DNA of 64,000 nucleotides from positions 1 through 64,000 of the forward strand of contig UQKV01000004.1 in NCBI GenBank assembly GCA_900541665.1, read 5' to 3'. The DNA is from an uncultured Collinsella sp. Its GTDB lineage: Bacteria; Actinomycetota; Coriobacteriia; Coriobacteriales; Coriobacteriaceae. Made by a program: the position numbers and the translations under genes. The notes under the pieces were generated by a model. The model ran no database searches and was not told where the DNA came from. It was given only the letters and a program-made list of their open reading frames with translations. Shown here in pieces: positions 18,001 through 25,307 of the stretch; position 1 is the stretch's first letter; each line of letters begins with the position of its first letter.

Positions 18001-18913
18001 CAATGACGGTCACATTCGCAGCAAGCTGGTCCTTAACGACAGGGGATGCGCTACCACCCGTAAAGGCAAACTCAATCTTCTGCCCCGGGGCGAGCTTAAC
18101 GCTGCTCGCGCCAACCGAGGAAGACGCGCCGTCGACGAACAGCTGCCAGAAGGCATTAGTCGTCGGATCGTAGGCAAGCGTGCGGCCATCTGTCGGGGAC
18201 GTGATGCTTTTGAGGTAGAAGCCGTATGCCGTGTTCGGTTCGTAATCCGCTTTAAAGCCCGTCTTCTGCTGCAGCTTAACGAAGGCATCCGCAGCCGTCG
18301 CGCCCTCGTCGAGCTTGAGCTGCGTAGGTGCCACCCAGGTCTGAGCCTTGCCGTCGGCATCGGTGCCGATAATCGAGAACGAGACCTCGACTTGCTTCTT
18401 GGCGACATCGCCGGTTTCTGTCGGGTTCTCTGTCTGAACGGCAGCCGCGGCGGCAGATCCTGCTTGGCCAGCGGATGCCGCTGAAGACTGCTCGCTCGCG
18501 GCAGGGCTCTCCCCCGTCGCCGAGCCTTCGTCGCCAGTTGCTGCCTTTGATGCGGCGGCACTAGCTGCAGGCGCGCTCCCAGAATCCGAAACCTCGGCGC
18601 CGCTCTGCTCAGCGGCACCGCCCGCAAGCGCTGCGTCCTCGCCCGGCGTCGTAGCCTGAGCCACAGCCTCGGCAATGCCCTCGGCGCCCTCGGCCCACAG
18701 CTGAGCCGGCGTGGTGCCAAAGGCCATCGCGAAGGCCAGGAATGCCACCAGGCCGCGCTTGGCTACGCCGCGTGCAATCGCACCACGGCGATGCAGCGAG
18801 GCGCGCTCGCGCTCGTCCTCAAACATATCCATTTGTCCCCCATTGTCTGTACTTGGAGCATTGCCCAGCGGCTGCCCCACGTCATCGCGCATGTTACGCT
18901 CGAGTTCCCCCAT
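15053..18913 (-). CDS. Large surface protein: four DUF4430 domains, beta-propeller, InlB-type repeat
   Basis: The 1286-residue protein reads, in order: a signal or anchor segment at 51-70 after a long charged N-region; an Ala/Ser-rich stretch to about 170; and four transcobalamin-C-like DUF4430 domains at about 172-287, 298-408, 411-520 and 525-642. Each has an 'F/W-x-L-x-x-I' core and a '(Y/F)W.(L/F)(Y/F)(V/I)(N/D)G' signature. A PQQ/YncE-like beta-propeller follows at about 655-1065, then an InlB-B repeat at about 1068-1135 and a Gly-rich tract. A Lys-Ser-Asp tract (about 1195-1240), a C-terminal membrane segment (1261-1282) and KRR end the protein. EQETG stands where a sortase LPxTG would be. 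GGAAGGGG precedes ATG 18913. A role in cobalamin capture is inferred. Confidence 0.75.
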   Translation of the reverse strand: MGELERNMRDDVGQPLGNAPSTDNGGQMDMFEDERERASLHRRGAIARGVAKRGLVAFLAFAMAFGTTPAQLWAEGAEGIAEAVAQATTPGEDAALAGGAAEQSGAEVSDSGSAPAASAAASKAATGDEGSATGESPAASEQSSAASAGQAGSAAAAAVQTENPTETGDVAKKQVEVSFSIIGTDADGKAQTWVAPTQLKLDEGATAADAFVKLQQKTGFKADYEPNTAYGFYLKSITSPTDGRTLAYDPTTNAFWQLFVDGASSSVGASSVKLAPGQKIEFAFTGGSASPVVKDQLAANVTVIGRDAQGKTQTWVDNAQYVVTSGSSALDLTKVALEANDIDAVAAGSFILSLKYNGVELGTPQDYSTYWQLFINGKSSDYTADNVTIHAGDTVTWFYGGWGDKLPSDSVHASVQVLGKDKDGKQRVWASTGQTSLKAGSTAKDLLEQTGLTLDAGESSWGWFLNGITSPFDGKSYGWDAATNSYWRFYVNGKFADVGAGAYELQEGDAVTFMYGADADALPGQVLGSVDVIGPDVNGNNTRWGSASNVSLPEGSTAQNLIETVLKAKGVTYNGSQSGEYWFLNSINSPFDHKPYAWDAATNKYWHLYINGEPSLLCANQVTLKSGDKVTLAYTTDDSAMPDPDKIVVDPSATTPDWDAEWAGYGNSGNGSTVTDAKTPAQAAGLKWAFDWKAESGQQYANCSEPVIANGFVYIATENELIKIDSSTGKKVASAPLASKVSYTSRPIYTNGLIIVPLNGGAVQAITADKLICKWLTPGLTDLTQSSCTVVSDGEYVYVGTVDISYDENYNATYGNGSFARIKIATGEVFWQNIDPTEGYYWTGAALTDKYAIVPTSAGTLKCIDKTTGDVVSTMKLGALANADCVADPSNGSTFYQMTHDGKLHVISLSAKGVLSEQKTVDLGLTNNMSAPAVAGENLIVGGQTATGSALALYNLKTGKTTMVTAADGKALPAGFNGIAATPLVSVQGGKTHVYFTVNSADSKDYVNYSAGGGVYRYTLGDAEATQIYDAAGHYQHCDSPVIADASGNLYYINDSGTLFKLGAVESWTVAFNSNGGSACDTKFVATADGKLVKPADPTRDGYAFGGWYTDEACTQAYDFSTPVTADLTLYAKWTKNAVNPGGNGGAGSNGGGGSGTGTGSGTGAGAGSGSGSKGGAVAPGHKPTTKTTVSTKTETKDNKSDKKDSDKSDKKDEKKSDKKSDKKDSKSDKKSDSKSDTGAASTTTAKKPSSASEQETGANPLAIVGVAAGVIGLAIVGVFVFTKRR

Positions 18914-18959
18914 CGGGGTCCCCTTCCCTCCAGAGCCCTATGCACACCGGCGGCATACG

Positions 18960-19150
18960 CCGCAGCCGCATGCAAGATGGGAGGCGATCCGACTTAACCT
19001 TAACGGCTCAGGCGCGTCGTCCGATCTGCGACGCGAACATCCCGAGCCAAGAGGAATTACGGTTACTGGTACAGCCGGGGACTTGCACCCCGATTCTCCC
19101 AAACGCGCAGGAAAACCGCGCGTTCGTGCGTCTCCGCACCACCATCTAGG
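18960..19150 (-). ncRNA. Putative cobalamin (B12) riboswitch
   Basis: On the minus strand the leader contains GGGAGAATCGGGGTGCAAGT then CCCCGGCTGTACC (about 19100-19068), followed by a G-rich region. It ends in TAAGTCGGATCGCCTCCC (18996-18979). These match the conserved core of cobalamin riboswitches (GGGAA...GGTGCAA.TCC...C.G..CC and the AGTC.G...CCT.CC 3' end). The element lies upstream of the two DUF4430 genes, whose domain type is itself related to cobalamin carriers. I recognised it by consensus only; no covariance model was run. Confidence 0.8.
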
Positions 19151-19157
19151 CCATCGA

Positions 19158-19185
19158 TTATTACCGTCAAAATGGTATCACGCAA
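19158..19185 (-). promoter_or_regulatory. Candidate promoter of the riboswitch transcript
   Basis: On the minus strand TTGCGT (19185-19180), a 16-nt spacer and TAATAA (19163-19158) place the transcription start near 19151, at the beginning of the riboswitch. Confidence 0.4.
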
Positions 19186-19262
19186 AAGGGCCCCGCACAC
19201 AGGCGAAGCCCAAGGTAAAAGCTATTGTTTGCGATAGGAAAATGCGGTGACGGTCGCAGCCT

Positions 19263-21026
19263 CTAGTGTTTGCCGCCGTGGCTGTTGAGCCAGATATTGC
19301 GGCCCAGCATAAGCGCCAGCACCAGCGCGCTCACGTAGCCCATAAAGCCAATGACCGGGATACCAAACACAACCGGCTCGATGCGTGCGTAGTACACCAC
19401 CGACGAACCGATAAACAGGCCGGCGATAACGATAGCCATCGACATGCGGTCGATAATTCCGCCCAGCTGTCGCAGTGCCTTATCGCTGCTCATGATCTGC
19501 GTGTTCACCTTAAGCTGGCCGCGCGTAAGCATGCGCGAAGCCAGCCCCAGGTACTCAGCCGCCTCGAGTGAGCCCTTCGCCGCGCGATAGCTGCTCGCGG
19601 CAAGATCGCGCCCCATGTCGCGCACGCGCGCATAGGTACTTTTCTCGTTTTTAATGTGCGTTTGGATGATCTGAATCATGTTGACGTTGGGCATATACTC
19701 GGTCAGCAAACCCTCGAGCGTCACCATACCGCGGGCGAACATCGTCACCACGCTCGGCAGCTCAACATCATTCTTACGCGCGAGGTTTAACAGCGAGGTC
19801 AAAAACTCGCCGATATCCAGATCCTTCAGGTCAAGGCCCGCAAAGTCAGCCACGATAAAGTCAAGATCGGACAAAAACGCTGAATGATCGAGCTCGGCCG
19901 AATCGCCACGCGTCACGGCGAAGCGCATGAGCGAATCCTTGAGCTTGGGCACGTCACCCTCGGCCACGGCGAAAATCATGTCCTTAACGATACCGCGATC
20001 GTGGCTCGACATGCGTCCGACCATGCCCAAGTCGATAAAGTAAACGATGCCGTCCTTGAGGATGATGTTTCCCGCATGCGGGTCGGCATGGAAAAAGCCG
20101 TCATCGAGCACCTGCGTCGAGTAGTCCTCGACAATCGCGGCACCGATCTTTTCCAAGTCATAGCCCTCGGCCACCAAGCGTTCAGGATCGGCGATCGAAA
20201 TGCCGTCGACGTAGTCCATAACCACCACGTGCTCGGTGCACAGGTCCAGATAGGATTTAGGGCACGTCACGCCATGAACGCTCTTATGGAACTCGTAGAA
20301 GTCGTTGAGGTTTTTGGCCTCGGCCAAAAAGTTGGTCTCCTCGCGAAACGAGGTCCACAACTCCTCGACTACGCCGTGCAGGTCAACGAATTGATCGGTG
20401 TTAACGAACTTGGAAACGATACGCACCACCGAGCGGATGATATCGATGTCCTGTGCCATAACCTGCTGCGCACCGGGGCGCTGTACCTTGACGGCCACGT
20501 CCTCGCCCGTCACCAGACGAGCGCGGTGCACCTGCGCGAGCGACGCGCTACCGAGCGGGTTGGGGTCGATCGCATCGAACATCTCCCCCAGGCGCAGGCC
20601 GTATTCTTCTTCCAGACAGCTGAGTACGACCTCGTACGGCACCGGCTCCACGTCGGAGCGCAGACGACGCAGTTCGTCGCAAAAGCGCTGCGGCAGAATC
20701 TCGGACCGGTTGGCCAAAATCTGCCCCATCTTGACGAACATGGGGCCGAGTTCCTCGAGCAGGCGGCGCAAACGAACCGGCGTGAGGTTATCCCACACGC
20801 GGTACTTTTTGACCAGGCGAACAATCTGCCCAATGCGTTCGCGACGACCCGCCGGCGTGAGCTGGTATTCCTCGTCCGGCGCCATCGCGTCGGGCTCCTC
20901 GGGCACCATATCGACAGCGCGCGGCTTCTTGCGAGCGCCCGAGACGGCGGCGTCGACCTCATCGACAACCGCCGCCTCGTCACCCAGAGGATCTAGATTG
21001 TTGTAATCGGTGGTGGAATCTGCCAT
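19263..21026 (-). CDS. AarF/ABC1/UbiB family atypical kinase
   Basis: UbiB-type proteins are membrane-associated atypical kinases or ATPases linked to isoprenoid-lipid and quinone metabolism. The 587-residue protein shows the family hallmarks: KMGQ at residues 99-102, the Ala-rich nucleotide loop GSASLAQVH at 159-167, Lys180 in VAVKVQRPG, HADPHAGN at 313-320 and the metal-binding DLG at 332-334. Two hydrophobic C-terminal segments (about 528-550 and 553-575) anchor it in the membrane. It starts 8 bp after a phasin-like gene, a pairing typical of coiled-coil partners of this family. The substrate is not known. Confidence 0.88.
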   Translation of the reverse strand: MADSTTDYNNLDPLGDEAAVVDEVDAAVSGARKKPRAVDMVPEEPDAMAPDEEYQLTPAGRRERIGQIVRLVKKYRVWDNLTPVRLRRLLEELGPMFVKMGQILANRSEILPQRFCDELRRLRSDVEPVPYEVVLSCLEEEYGLRLGEMFDAIDPNPLGSASLAQVHRARLVTGEDVAVKVQRPGAQQVMAQDIDIIRSVVRIVSKFVNTDQFVDLHGVVEELWTSFREETNFLAEAKNLNDFYEFHKSVHGVTCPKSYLDLCTEHVVVMDYVDGISIADPERLVAEGYDLEKIGAAIVEDYSTQVLDDGFFHADPHAGNIILKDGIVYFIDLGMVGRMSSHDRGIVKDMIFAVAEGDVPKLKDSLMRFAVTRGDSAELDHSAFLSDLDFIVADFAGLDLKDLDIGEFLTSLLNLARKNDVELPSVVTMFARGMVTLEGLLTEYMPNVNMIQIIQTHIKNEKSTYARVRDMGRDLAASSYRAAKGSLEAAEYLGLASRMLTRGQLKVNTQIMSSDKALRQLGGIIDRMSMAIVIAGLFIGSSVVYYARIEPVVFGIPVIGFMGYVSALVLALMLGRNIWLNSHGGKH

Positions 21027-21034
21027 CTGCGCTG

Positions 21035-21451
21035 CTACTCGGCCTCTTCGGTGTCCTCTGCATCGTCGGGCTCAACGGACTCGACGGGCACCGAGGTCAC
21101 GTTGTCCTCGACCGAATCGACGATGTCGCGCACATGGGCCAGGAAGGCCGTGCGCTCGGGGGCGGTCATAACGCGGACGCGGGCAAGGATGAGCTCGTCG
21201 AGCACGCGCTGGGCCGCGGTCTCGCCCTGCATGCCCAAGCGCTCGGTCAGATCGGAGATGGTACCGCCGGCCTGCTCGAACATGTCGGACACACTGCGGG
21301 CGATATCGGGGGTGGCGGTGTCCTTGCGGACCTGCTCGCCTTTGGTGTTAAGGTCGTCGAGGACCTTCTTGCCGCCTTCGACAGCAACGGCGGCAGCGCC
21401 AAAGCCCACGTTAATGGCGCCGTTAACAAGCTGATCGAGTTTCATAACCAT
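21035..21451 (-). CDS. Phasin-like helical protein upstream of the AarF kinase
   Basis: The 138-residue protein is mostly predicted helix. A small hydrophobic N-terminal part (LDQLVNGAINVGFGAAAVAVEGGKK) is followed by charged helices and an acidic tail (VEPDDAEDTEEAE). It resembles granule-associated phasin-type or PhaF-like proteins, often found next to AarF kinases. No polyhydroxyalkanoate synthase is visible, so a storage-granule role is not implied; it may be the kinase's partner. GGAG 6 nt upstream sets ATG 21451. A candidate promoter (TTGTCG, 18-nt spacer, TACAAG at 21516-21487) lies upstream. Confidence 0.6.
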   Translation of the reverse strand: MVMKLDQLVNGAINVGFGAAAVAVEGGKKVLDDLNTKGEQVRKDTATPDIARSVSDMFEQAGGTISDLTERLGMQGETAAQRVLDELILARVRVMTAPERTAFLAHVRDIVDSVEDNVTSVPVESVEPDDAEDTEEAE

Positions 21452-21486
21452 GGTTGTCTCCAATCACAAACAACTGCATTGGCGTT

Positions 21487-21516
21487 CTTGTACCCAAGAT
21501 TGAGTGAAAGCGACAA
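21487..21516 (-). promoter_or_regulatory. Candidate promoter of the phasin-like/AarF operon
   Basis: Minus strand TTGTCG, 18 nt, TACAAG; the -10 ends about 35 bp before the start codon. Confidence 0.4.
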
Positions 21517-21550
21517 AGCGTTTTAGCGCTATTCGATCGACGGGAAATCC

Positions 21551-23074
21551 CTACCTCACGTTGTCGTTCATCGCGAAAGAGTTCTTCATGGCGCAGCTCG
21601 TGGTGTAGAGCACCTTGCCCAGCAGGGCATCGGTCTCCACGCGAACACGCTCGGCAAAGGCCTCGTTGGCGCGTGCAAGCTCGGCAGGCACCTCGGCCTC
21701 GGGCAGAGCGGCTACGGCAGCGTCGACGTCATGGATCTGCTTGTGGCCCATGCCACCGACCTTCTCCTGATAATCCTCGACCGCGCGACCGCACTCATGG
21801 AAGCGGACGTCAGCCAGCGCGCCGATCAGGCGGTTGGCCCAGTAGAAGTTTTCGGACGTTACGCGAGCCTGCGTGTCGGCATAGTACTCGGGCATGGTCT
21901 CGACGTTGGCGTACAGCGGAACCAGCGCGTTAAACGAGTTGGAACCAAAGGCCATCCACTGCACGGCGCGGTAGACAGGCTGCGCATAGGGGCGCAGCTG
22001 CAGCACGGCGAGCTGGCTGTTGCGATTGATGCCGATGGGGCGATATGCGCCACGCGTAGCGGGCGTGCCCTTGCTACCGTAGCAATCGTACTCCGTGCCC
22101 TGGTAGTGGCTCGAGAGTACGTACTTGATGTCCTCGATGGTCACCTTGTGCTCGGGCACGCGGCTCCAGGGGATATCGTCGCTCTCGGGCGTGTAGTCGG
22201 CGTCGGGGCCATCCCACACGTCGCTGGGGTTGAGACAGCGCTGCATGTACCACGCGCGCGGCGTGTTGTAGACGTGGTCGCTGTCGCTGTGCGAGCCAAA
22301 GGCCTCGCGCGGGTTAAAGACCGCAGCCGGGCCGTCGCCCTCGACGCCCAGCGTCAGGTCCAGATGCCACTCGGCCATCCAGGCGCGCAAGTCGGCGGAG
22401 CACATGTGGTCGGCCTGGGCGCCCTCGGCGTCATCCAGGTCAAAGCTGTCGATACCCAGCTGGTTGGGCATGGTCACATAGGCGTCGTCAGGCACGCGCT
22501 TGGCAATCCAGTGGTGGCCGCCGATGGTCTCGAGCCACCAGATCTCGTCCACGTCGCTAAAGGCGATGCCGTTGTTCTCGTAGGTGCCGTAGCGCTCGAG
22601 CAGGTCACCCAGAATGCGTACGCCGTCGCGGGCGGACTTGGCGTACGGCAGGACCAGGGTCACCATGTCCTCCTCGCCCAAGCCACCGGACTGTGCCGGA
22701 ACGTATCCGTCCTCGCCCTCGTTGCCCTTGGCGGGCACATAGTCCACGAGCGGATCGGCACCGCGGACGCGCTCGTTGGTGGTGAGCGTCTCGGTTGCGG
22801 ACATGCCAACATTGAGCTCGTTGAATCCGGCCTCGGCCCAAATACCGTGACCGGGAACGACGTCGGGGACGCTCGTGTAGCGCATGGGATTGTCGGGCAA
22901 CTCAACGGTCAGGTGGCTCAGGACGCTCGTGTAGACACGCGGCTGCTCGTCGGGATGCACCACGCGCATGCGCTTGGGCTCAAACACCCCGTTGGACGAG
23001 TCCTCGTTGCGGGCGACCAGCGTCGACCCGTCGTAGCTCGCGTTCTTACCAACCAAAATCGTTGTGCACGGCAT
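21551..23074 (-). CDS. C69 family dipeptidase
   Basis: C69 (U34) dipeptidases are N-terminal-nucleophile cysteine peptidases that cleave dipeptides in the cytoplasm. The 507-residue length is usual. The chain starts MPCTTILVGKNASYDGSTLVARNEDS, with Cys3 as the likely nucleophile freed by processing, and the RNEDS block is conserved. Further family motifs are EAGFNELNVGMSATET, WWLETIGGHHWIAKRVPDD and AVFNPREAFG. I chose ATG 23074 because AAGGAGG is 6 nt upstream; ATG 23080 would overlap the site. An inverted-repeat element lies directly upstream. Confidence 0.88.
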   Translation of the reverse strand: MPCTTILVGKNASYDGSTLVARNEDSSNGVFEPKRMRVVHPDEQPRVYTSVLSHLTVELPDNPMRYTSVPDVVPGHGIWAEAGFNELNVGMSATETLTTNERVRGADPLVDYVPAKGNEGEDGYVPAQSGGLGEEDMVTLVLPYAKSARDGVRILGDLLERYGTYENNGIAFSDVDEIWWLETIGGHHWIAKRVPDDAYVTMPNQLGIDSFDLDDAEGAQADHMCSADLRAWMAEWHLDLTLGVEGDGPAAVFNPREAFGSHSDSDHVYNTPRAWYMQRCLNPSDVWDGPDADYTPESDDIPWSRVPEHKVTIEDIKYVLSSHYQGTEYDCYGSKGTPATRGAYRPIGINRNSQLAVLQLRPYAQPVYRAVQWMAFGSNSFNALVPLYANVETMPEYYADTQARVTSENFYWANRLIGALADVRFHECGRAVEDYQEKVGGMGHKQIHDVDAAVAALPEAEVPAELARANEAFAERVRVETDALLGKVLYTTSCAMKNSFAMNDNVR

Positions 23075-23440
23075 GCGCATCCTCCTTGAGCGAAGAAATC
23101 AAACGGCAACAGTGTATCGCTTCGGCGCAAAAAGGGCGAAACCACGGCACCTCGGAACCCCCTCGGAACCCCTGTGGTCAAAAAATGCCAAATATGAGTA
23201 CTGTCACCAATTTAGTAGCAGCAAATTTCCTTGTAATGAGTGCTGAAGATCACTATTTGTCCAAAAGCGAGACAGCGTTATTCCCCATAGGTTCAATAAA
23301 ATGGGTTTCCTAACGAGAATGAATATCGTTAGGAAACCCAAAAGACGTAAAACATATGTGACTATCATGGCAACAGTACTCATATTTGGCGCTTTTTGAC
23401 CACGTGGTATATGGCTAACCCCTCAAACAGCCCAAAACGC
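23075..23440. other. 366-bp intergenic region dominated by an inverted-repeat element
   Basis: Besides the element at 23174-23403 the region shows a tandem duplication of CCTCGGAACCCC just outside its left end (about 23150-23172). No gene is visible. Confidence 0.5.
23174..23403. mobile_element. Candidate MITE: 230 bp with 31-bp terminal inverted repeats
   Basis: The ends 23174-23204 and 23373-23403 are inverted repeats of 31 bp with two mismatches (starting GTGGTCAAAAA and including CCAAATATGAGTACTGT). The centre contains a second, perfect 14-bp inverted repeat (23303-23316 with 23326-23339, GGGTTTCCTAACGA). There is no coding capacity. This structure fits a miniature inverted-repeat element or the remnant of a larger insertion. 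A clear target duplication was not found. Confidence 0.45.
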
Positions 23441-24295
23441 CTATTTCGATGCGCGCTCCGCCGCCTCAATCACGTGTTTGGCGAGAATTGCGGTGGTCAC
23501 AGCCCCCACGCCGCCCGGCACGGGTGTGATGGCGCCAACGATCGGTTCCGCAGCATCAAAATCCACGTCGCCGACCAGTTTTCCGGCAGCCTCGTCCCAA
23601 TTAATGCCAACATCGATGATCGTCTGGCCCTCGCGAACCGCATCCGCGCCAATCGTGCGCGCGCGTCCAACCGCGGCAACAACAATGTCGGCAGAACAGC
23701 ACTCGGCAGCTAGGTCACGCGTATGCGTATGGCACGTCGTCACCGTGGCATTGCGAGCCGTAAGCATGGCGGCAACGGGACGGCCAATTACCAGCGAGCG
23801 ACCAACAACGGCAACTTTAGCTCCATCCAGTTCAACGCCGTAATGGTCCAGCAACGCCAACACGGCTTCTGCCGTGCAGGGAGCAAAGCCCTCGCCTCGC
23901 CCCGAAAGCGTGGTGAGCAGCGAGGCCGGCGTCATGGAGTCGACGTCCTTGGCGGGATCGAGTGCCGCGGCAACTGTATCCTCATCAAGCCCAGCGGGCA
24001 ACGGACGAAACATCAGACAGCCATGGACAGCCGAATCGGTATTGATGTCCTCGATGGCCGTCAACAGCTCGTCCTGCGAAACATCGGCGGGAAGCAAAAT
24101 GCGACGAACCTCAATCCCCACTTTTTCACAGCGCTTGAGCGCACCGCGCTCGTAGGATAGGTCGTCCTCGCGCTCGCCCACGCGAACGATGGCGAGCGTC
24201 GGCACAACGCCGCGCTCGCGCAAAGCCACGCAGCGGGCAGCGAGCTCCTCGGTCAAAGCACGGGCAACGGGAGCACCCTTCAGCAGCTCTGCCAT
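23441..24295 (-). CDS. folD: Methylenetetrahydrofolate dehydrogenase / methenyltetrahydrofolate cyclohydrolase
   Basis: FolD interconverts 5,10-methylene-, 5,10-methenyl- and 10-formyl-tetrahydrofolate using NADP. The 284-residue protein is of standard length. The catalytic region SYERGALKRCEKVGI (about residues 49-63) replaces the more usual SYV..K but keeps the lysine. DVDSMTPASL, the nucleotide loop VVGRSLVIGRPVA, and VGAITPVPGGVGAVTTAIL are diagnostic. It starts 2 bp after fchA, with GGAAGAGGGG inside the fchA end as ribosome-binding site. The two form an operon and, with fhs at 37-39 kb, serve folate one-carbon flow. Confidence 0.93.
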   Translation of the reverse strand: MAELLKGAPVARALTEELAARCVALRERGVVPTLAIVRVGEREDDLSYERGALKRCEKVGIEVRRILLPADVSQDELLTAIEDINTDSAVHGCLMFRPLPAGLDEDTVAAALDPAKDVDSMTPASLLTTLSGRGEGFAPCTAEAVLALLDHYGVELDGAKVAVVGRSLVIGRPVAAMLTARNATVTTCHTHTRDLAAECCSADIVVAAVGRARTIGADAVREGQTIIDVGINWDEAAGKLVGDVDFDAAEPIVGAITPVPGGVGAVTTAILAKHVIEAAERASK

Positions 24296-24297
24296 GG

Positions 24298-24930
24298 CTA
24301 TCCCCTCTTCCTTGCGGCGTCAGCGGCGCGGCGTGCCAGCGCATCGGCGCGCGGCAACCATGTGTCGAGCAGCTCATCACACGCCGTCTCGAGCTCCTCG
24401 GCACGAACGCGATCTTTCATAGACGTGGTGTTCGCAAAGAGCGTCAAGCTCGCGCCCTGCATGGCGGCGCGGCAGAACACGGCACCGCACGCCACGTCGG
24501 ACAGCAACTGGCGCGAACCCTTGTCGGCCATGTCCTCGAGCAGCGCCAGCGCGCGCCCGCAGGCATCCATGATCCGATACGGTGGCATGGCCGCCACATG
24601 CAACGCGTCCTGGATCGCCGCAGGTCGAGCCGGGTCCTCGCGCGGAATACCATACGCCGCGGACACCTGTCCGTAGGCACGAACGTCCTCGGCGACCAGG
24701 CCCACAAGTTCCTGTGCCAACTCGTCTGCCTGAGCAAATGCGCGTGTCAGATCGTCTGCGCGATCGGCAAGCGCGGGATTGGTCGCCCCGTAGCGCGCGA
24801 CCATCCCGCAAAGCGAGGCTCCCAGCGCGCCCACAAAGGCGCTCGCGCTACCGCCGCCGGGAACCGGCTCACGCGCGGCAAGCGCCTGGGCAAACTCGCG
24901 ACAGGTTTTATCCATCATCTCTTGGCTCAT
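24298..24930 (-). CDS. fchA: Cyclodeaminase/cyclohydrolase family protein (methenyl-THF cyclohydrolase)
   Basis: This 210-residue protein belongs to the formiminotransferase-cyclodeaminase C-terminal family. Stand-alone members act as 5,10-methenyltetrahydrofolate cyclohydrolase or formimino-THF cyclodeaminase. The N-terminal FAQALAAREPVPGGGSASAFVGALGASLCGMVA carries the PGGGS folate-binding loop, and the rest is helical. GAAGGTG 7 nt upstream favours ATG 24930 over GTG 24936. It is translationally adjacent to folD, so the pair links methylene- and formyl-folate. Histidine-degradation genes, which would indicate the deaminase role, are absent from the window. Confidence 0.85.
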   Translation of the reverse strand: MSQEMMDKTCREFAQALAAREPVPGGGSASAFVGALGASLCGMVARYGATNPALADRADDLTRAFAQADELAQELVGLVAEDVRAYGQVSAAYGIPREDPARPAAIQDALHVAAMPPYRIMDACGRALALLEDMADKGSRQLLSDVACGAVFCRAAMQGASLTLFANTTSMKDRVRAEELETACDELLDTWLPRADALARRAADAARKRG

Positions 24931-25007
24931 ACGCACGCACCTTCAAGTCATTTAGATCGGTCGGGCGGCAACCGCCGGCCAACCGCATCGATCAAGTAAT
25001 GGTGCTA

Positions 25008-25036
25008 AGTCTAGCCCATAAGCACATGAGCGTCAG
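25008..25036 (-). promoter_or_regulatory. Candidate promoter of fchA-folD
   Basis: Minus strand CTGACG (25036-25031), a 17-nt spacer and TAGACT (25013-25008). Confidence 0.45.
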
Positions 25037-25091
25037 CGCATCCGGCCATCGCGGATTTCTATGACACACGATAGGCGTCGGCACCGCAAAC

Positions 25092-25110
25092 ATGGGACAC
25101 ATGGCCCACC
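25092..25110. promoter_or_regulatory. Conserved 19-bp motif upstream of lipoprotein 1
   Basis: ATGGGACACATGGCCCACC contains the dyad TGGG...CCCA. It recurs exactly at 26058-26076, upstream of the paralogous lipoprotein gene, and the similarity continues upstream as GTCGGC..GCAAA. It may be an operator or a conserved leader element. Confidence 0.45.
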
Positions 25111-25307
25111 TTTCGAGACTCCCGAGCAGCACAAGCTGGGGCATATCTATAAGTAAGGAACCCGTTGGGGAACGGCCGCGCAACGGCCACAAGCGATGAA
25201 CGGAGGCATAAGTCGCACAGTACACAGAGACATCCGCCGCCAGCGCAATCAGTACCCCAACAGCATGCGGCGCCGTGATGTCATCAGCAGACAAGGAGGA
25301 CGCCACC

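Larger units (their letters stand above)
18914..19262 (-). other. 349-bp leader region holding the riboswitch and its promoter
   Basis: No protein gene is visible between the AarF-like gene and the large DUF4430 gene. The region is occupied by the putative cobalamin riboswitch and a promoter, both on the minus strand. Confidence 0.7.
24931..25307. other. 377-bp intergenic region with divergent promoters and a conserved motif
   Basis: The region holds the fchA promoter (25008-25036, minus strand) and ATGGGACACATGGCCCACC at 25092-25110. The latter is identical to a copy upstream of the second lipoprotein gene. I see no gene. Confidence 0.5.

Noticed and set aside
14969..18484. Antisense frames (699 and 463 aa) over the large surface-protein gene
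   Set aside because: Opposite to repeat-rich coding sequence, Arg/Ile/Gly-biased and without motifs or start signals.
21035..21451. Interpretation of the phasin-like gene as evidence of polyhydroxyalkanoate storage
   Set aside because: No synthase or depolymerase is present, and the genomic pairing with an AarF kinase is a better context.
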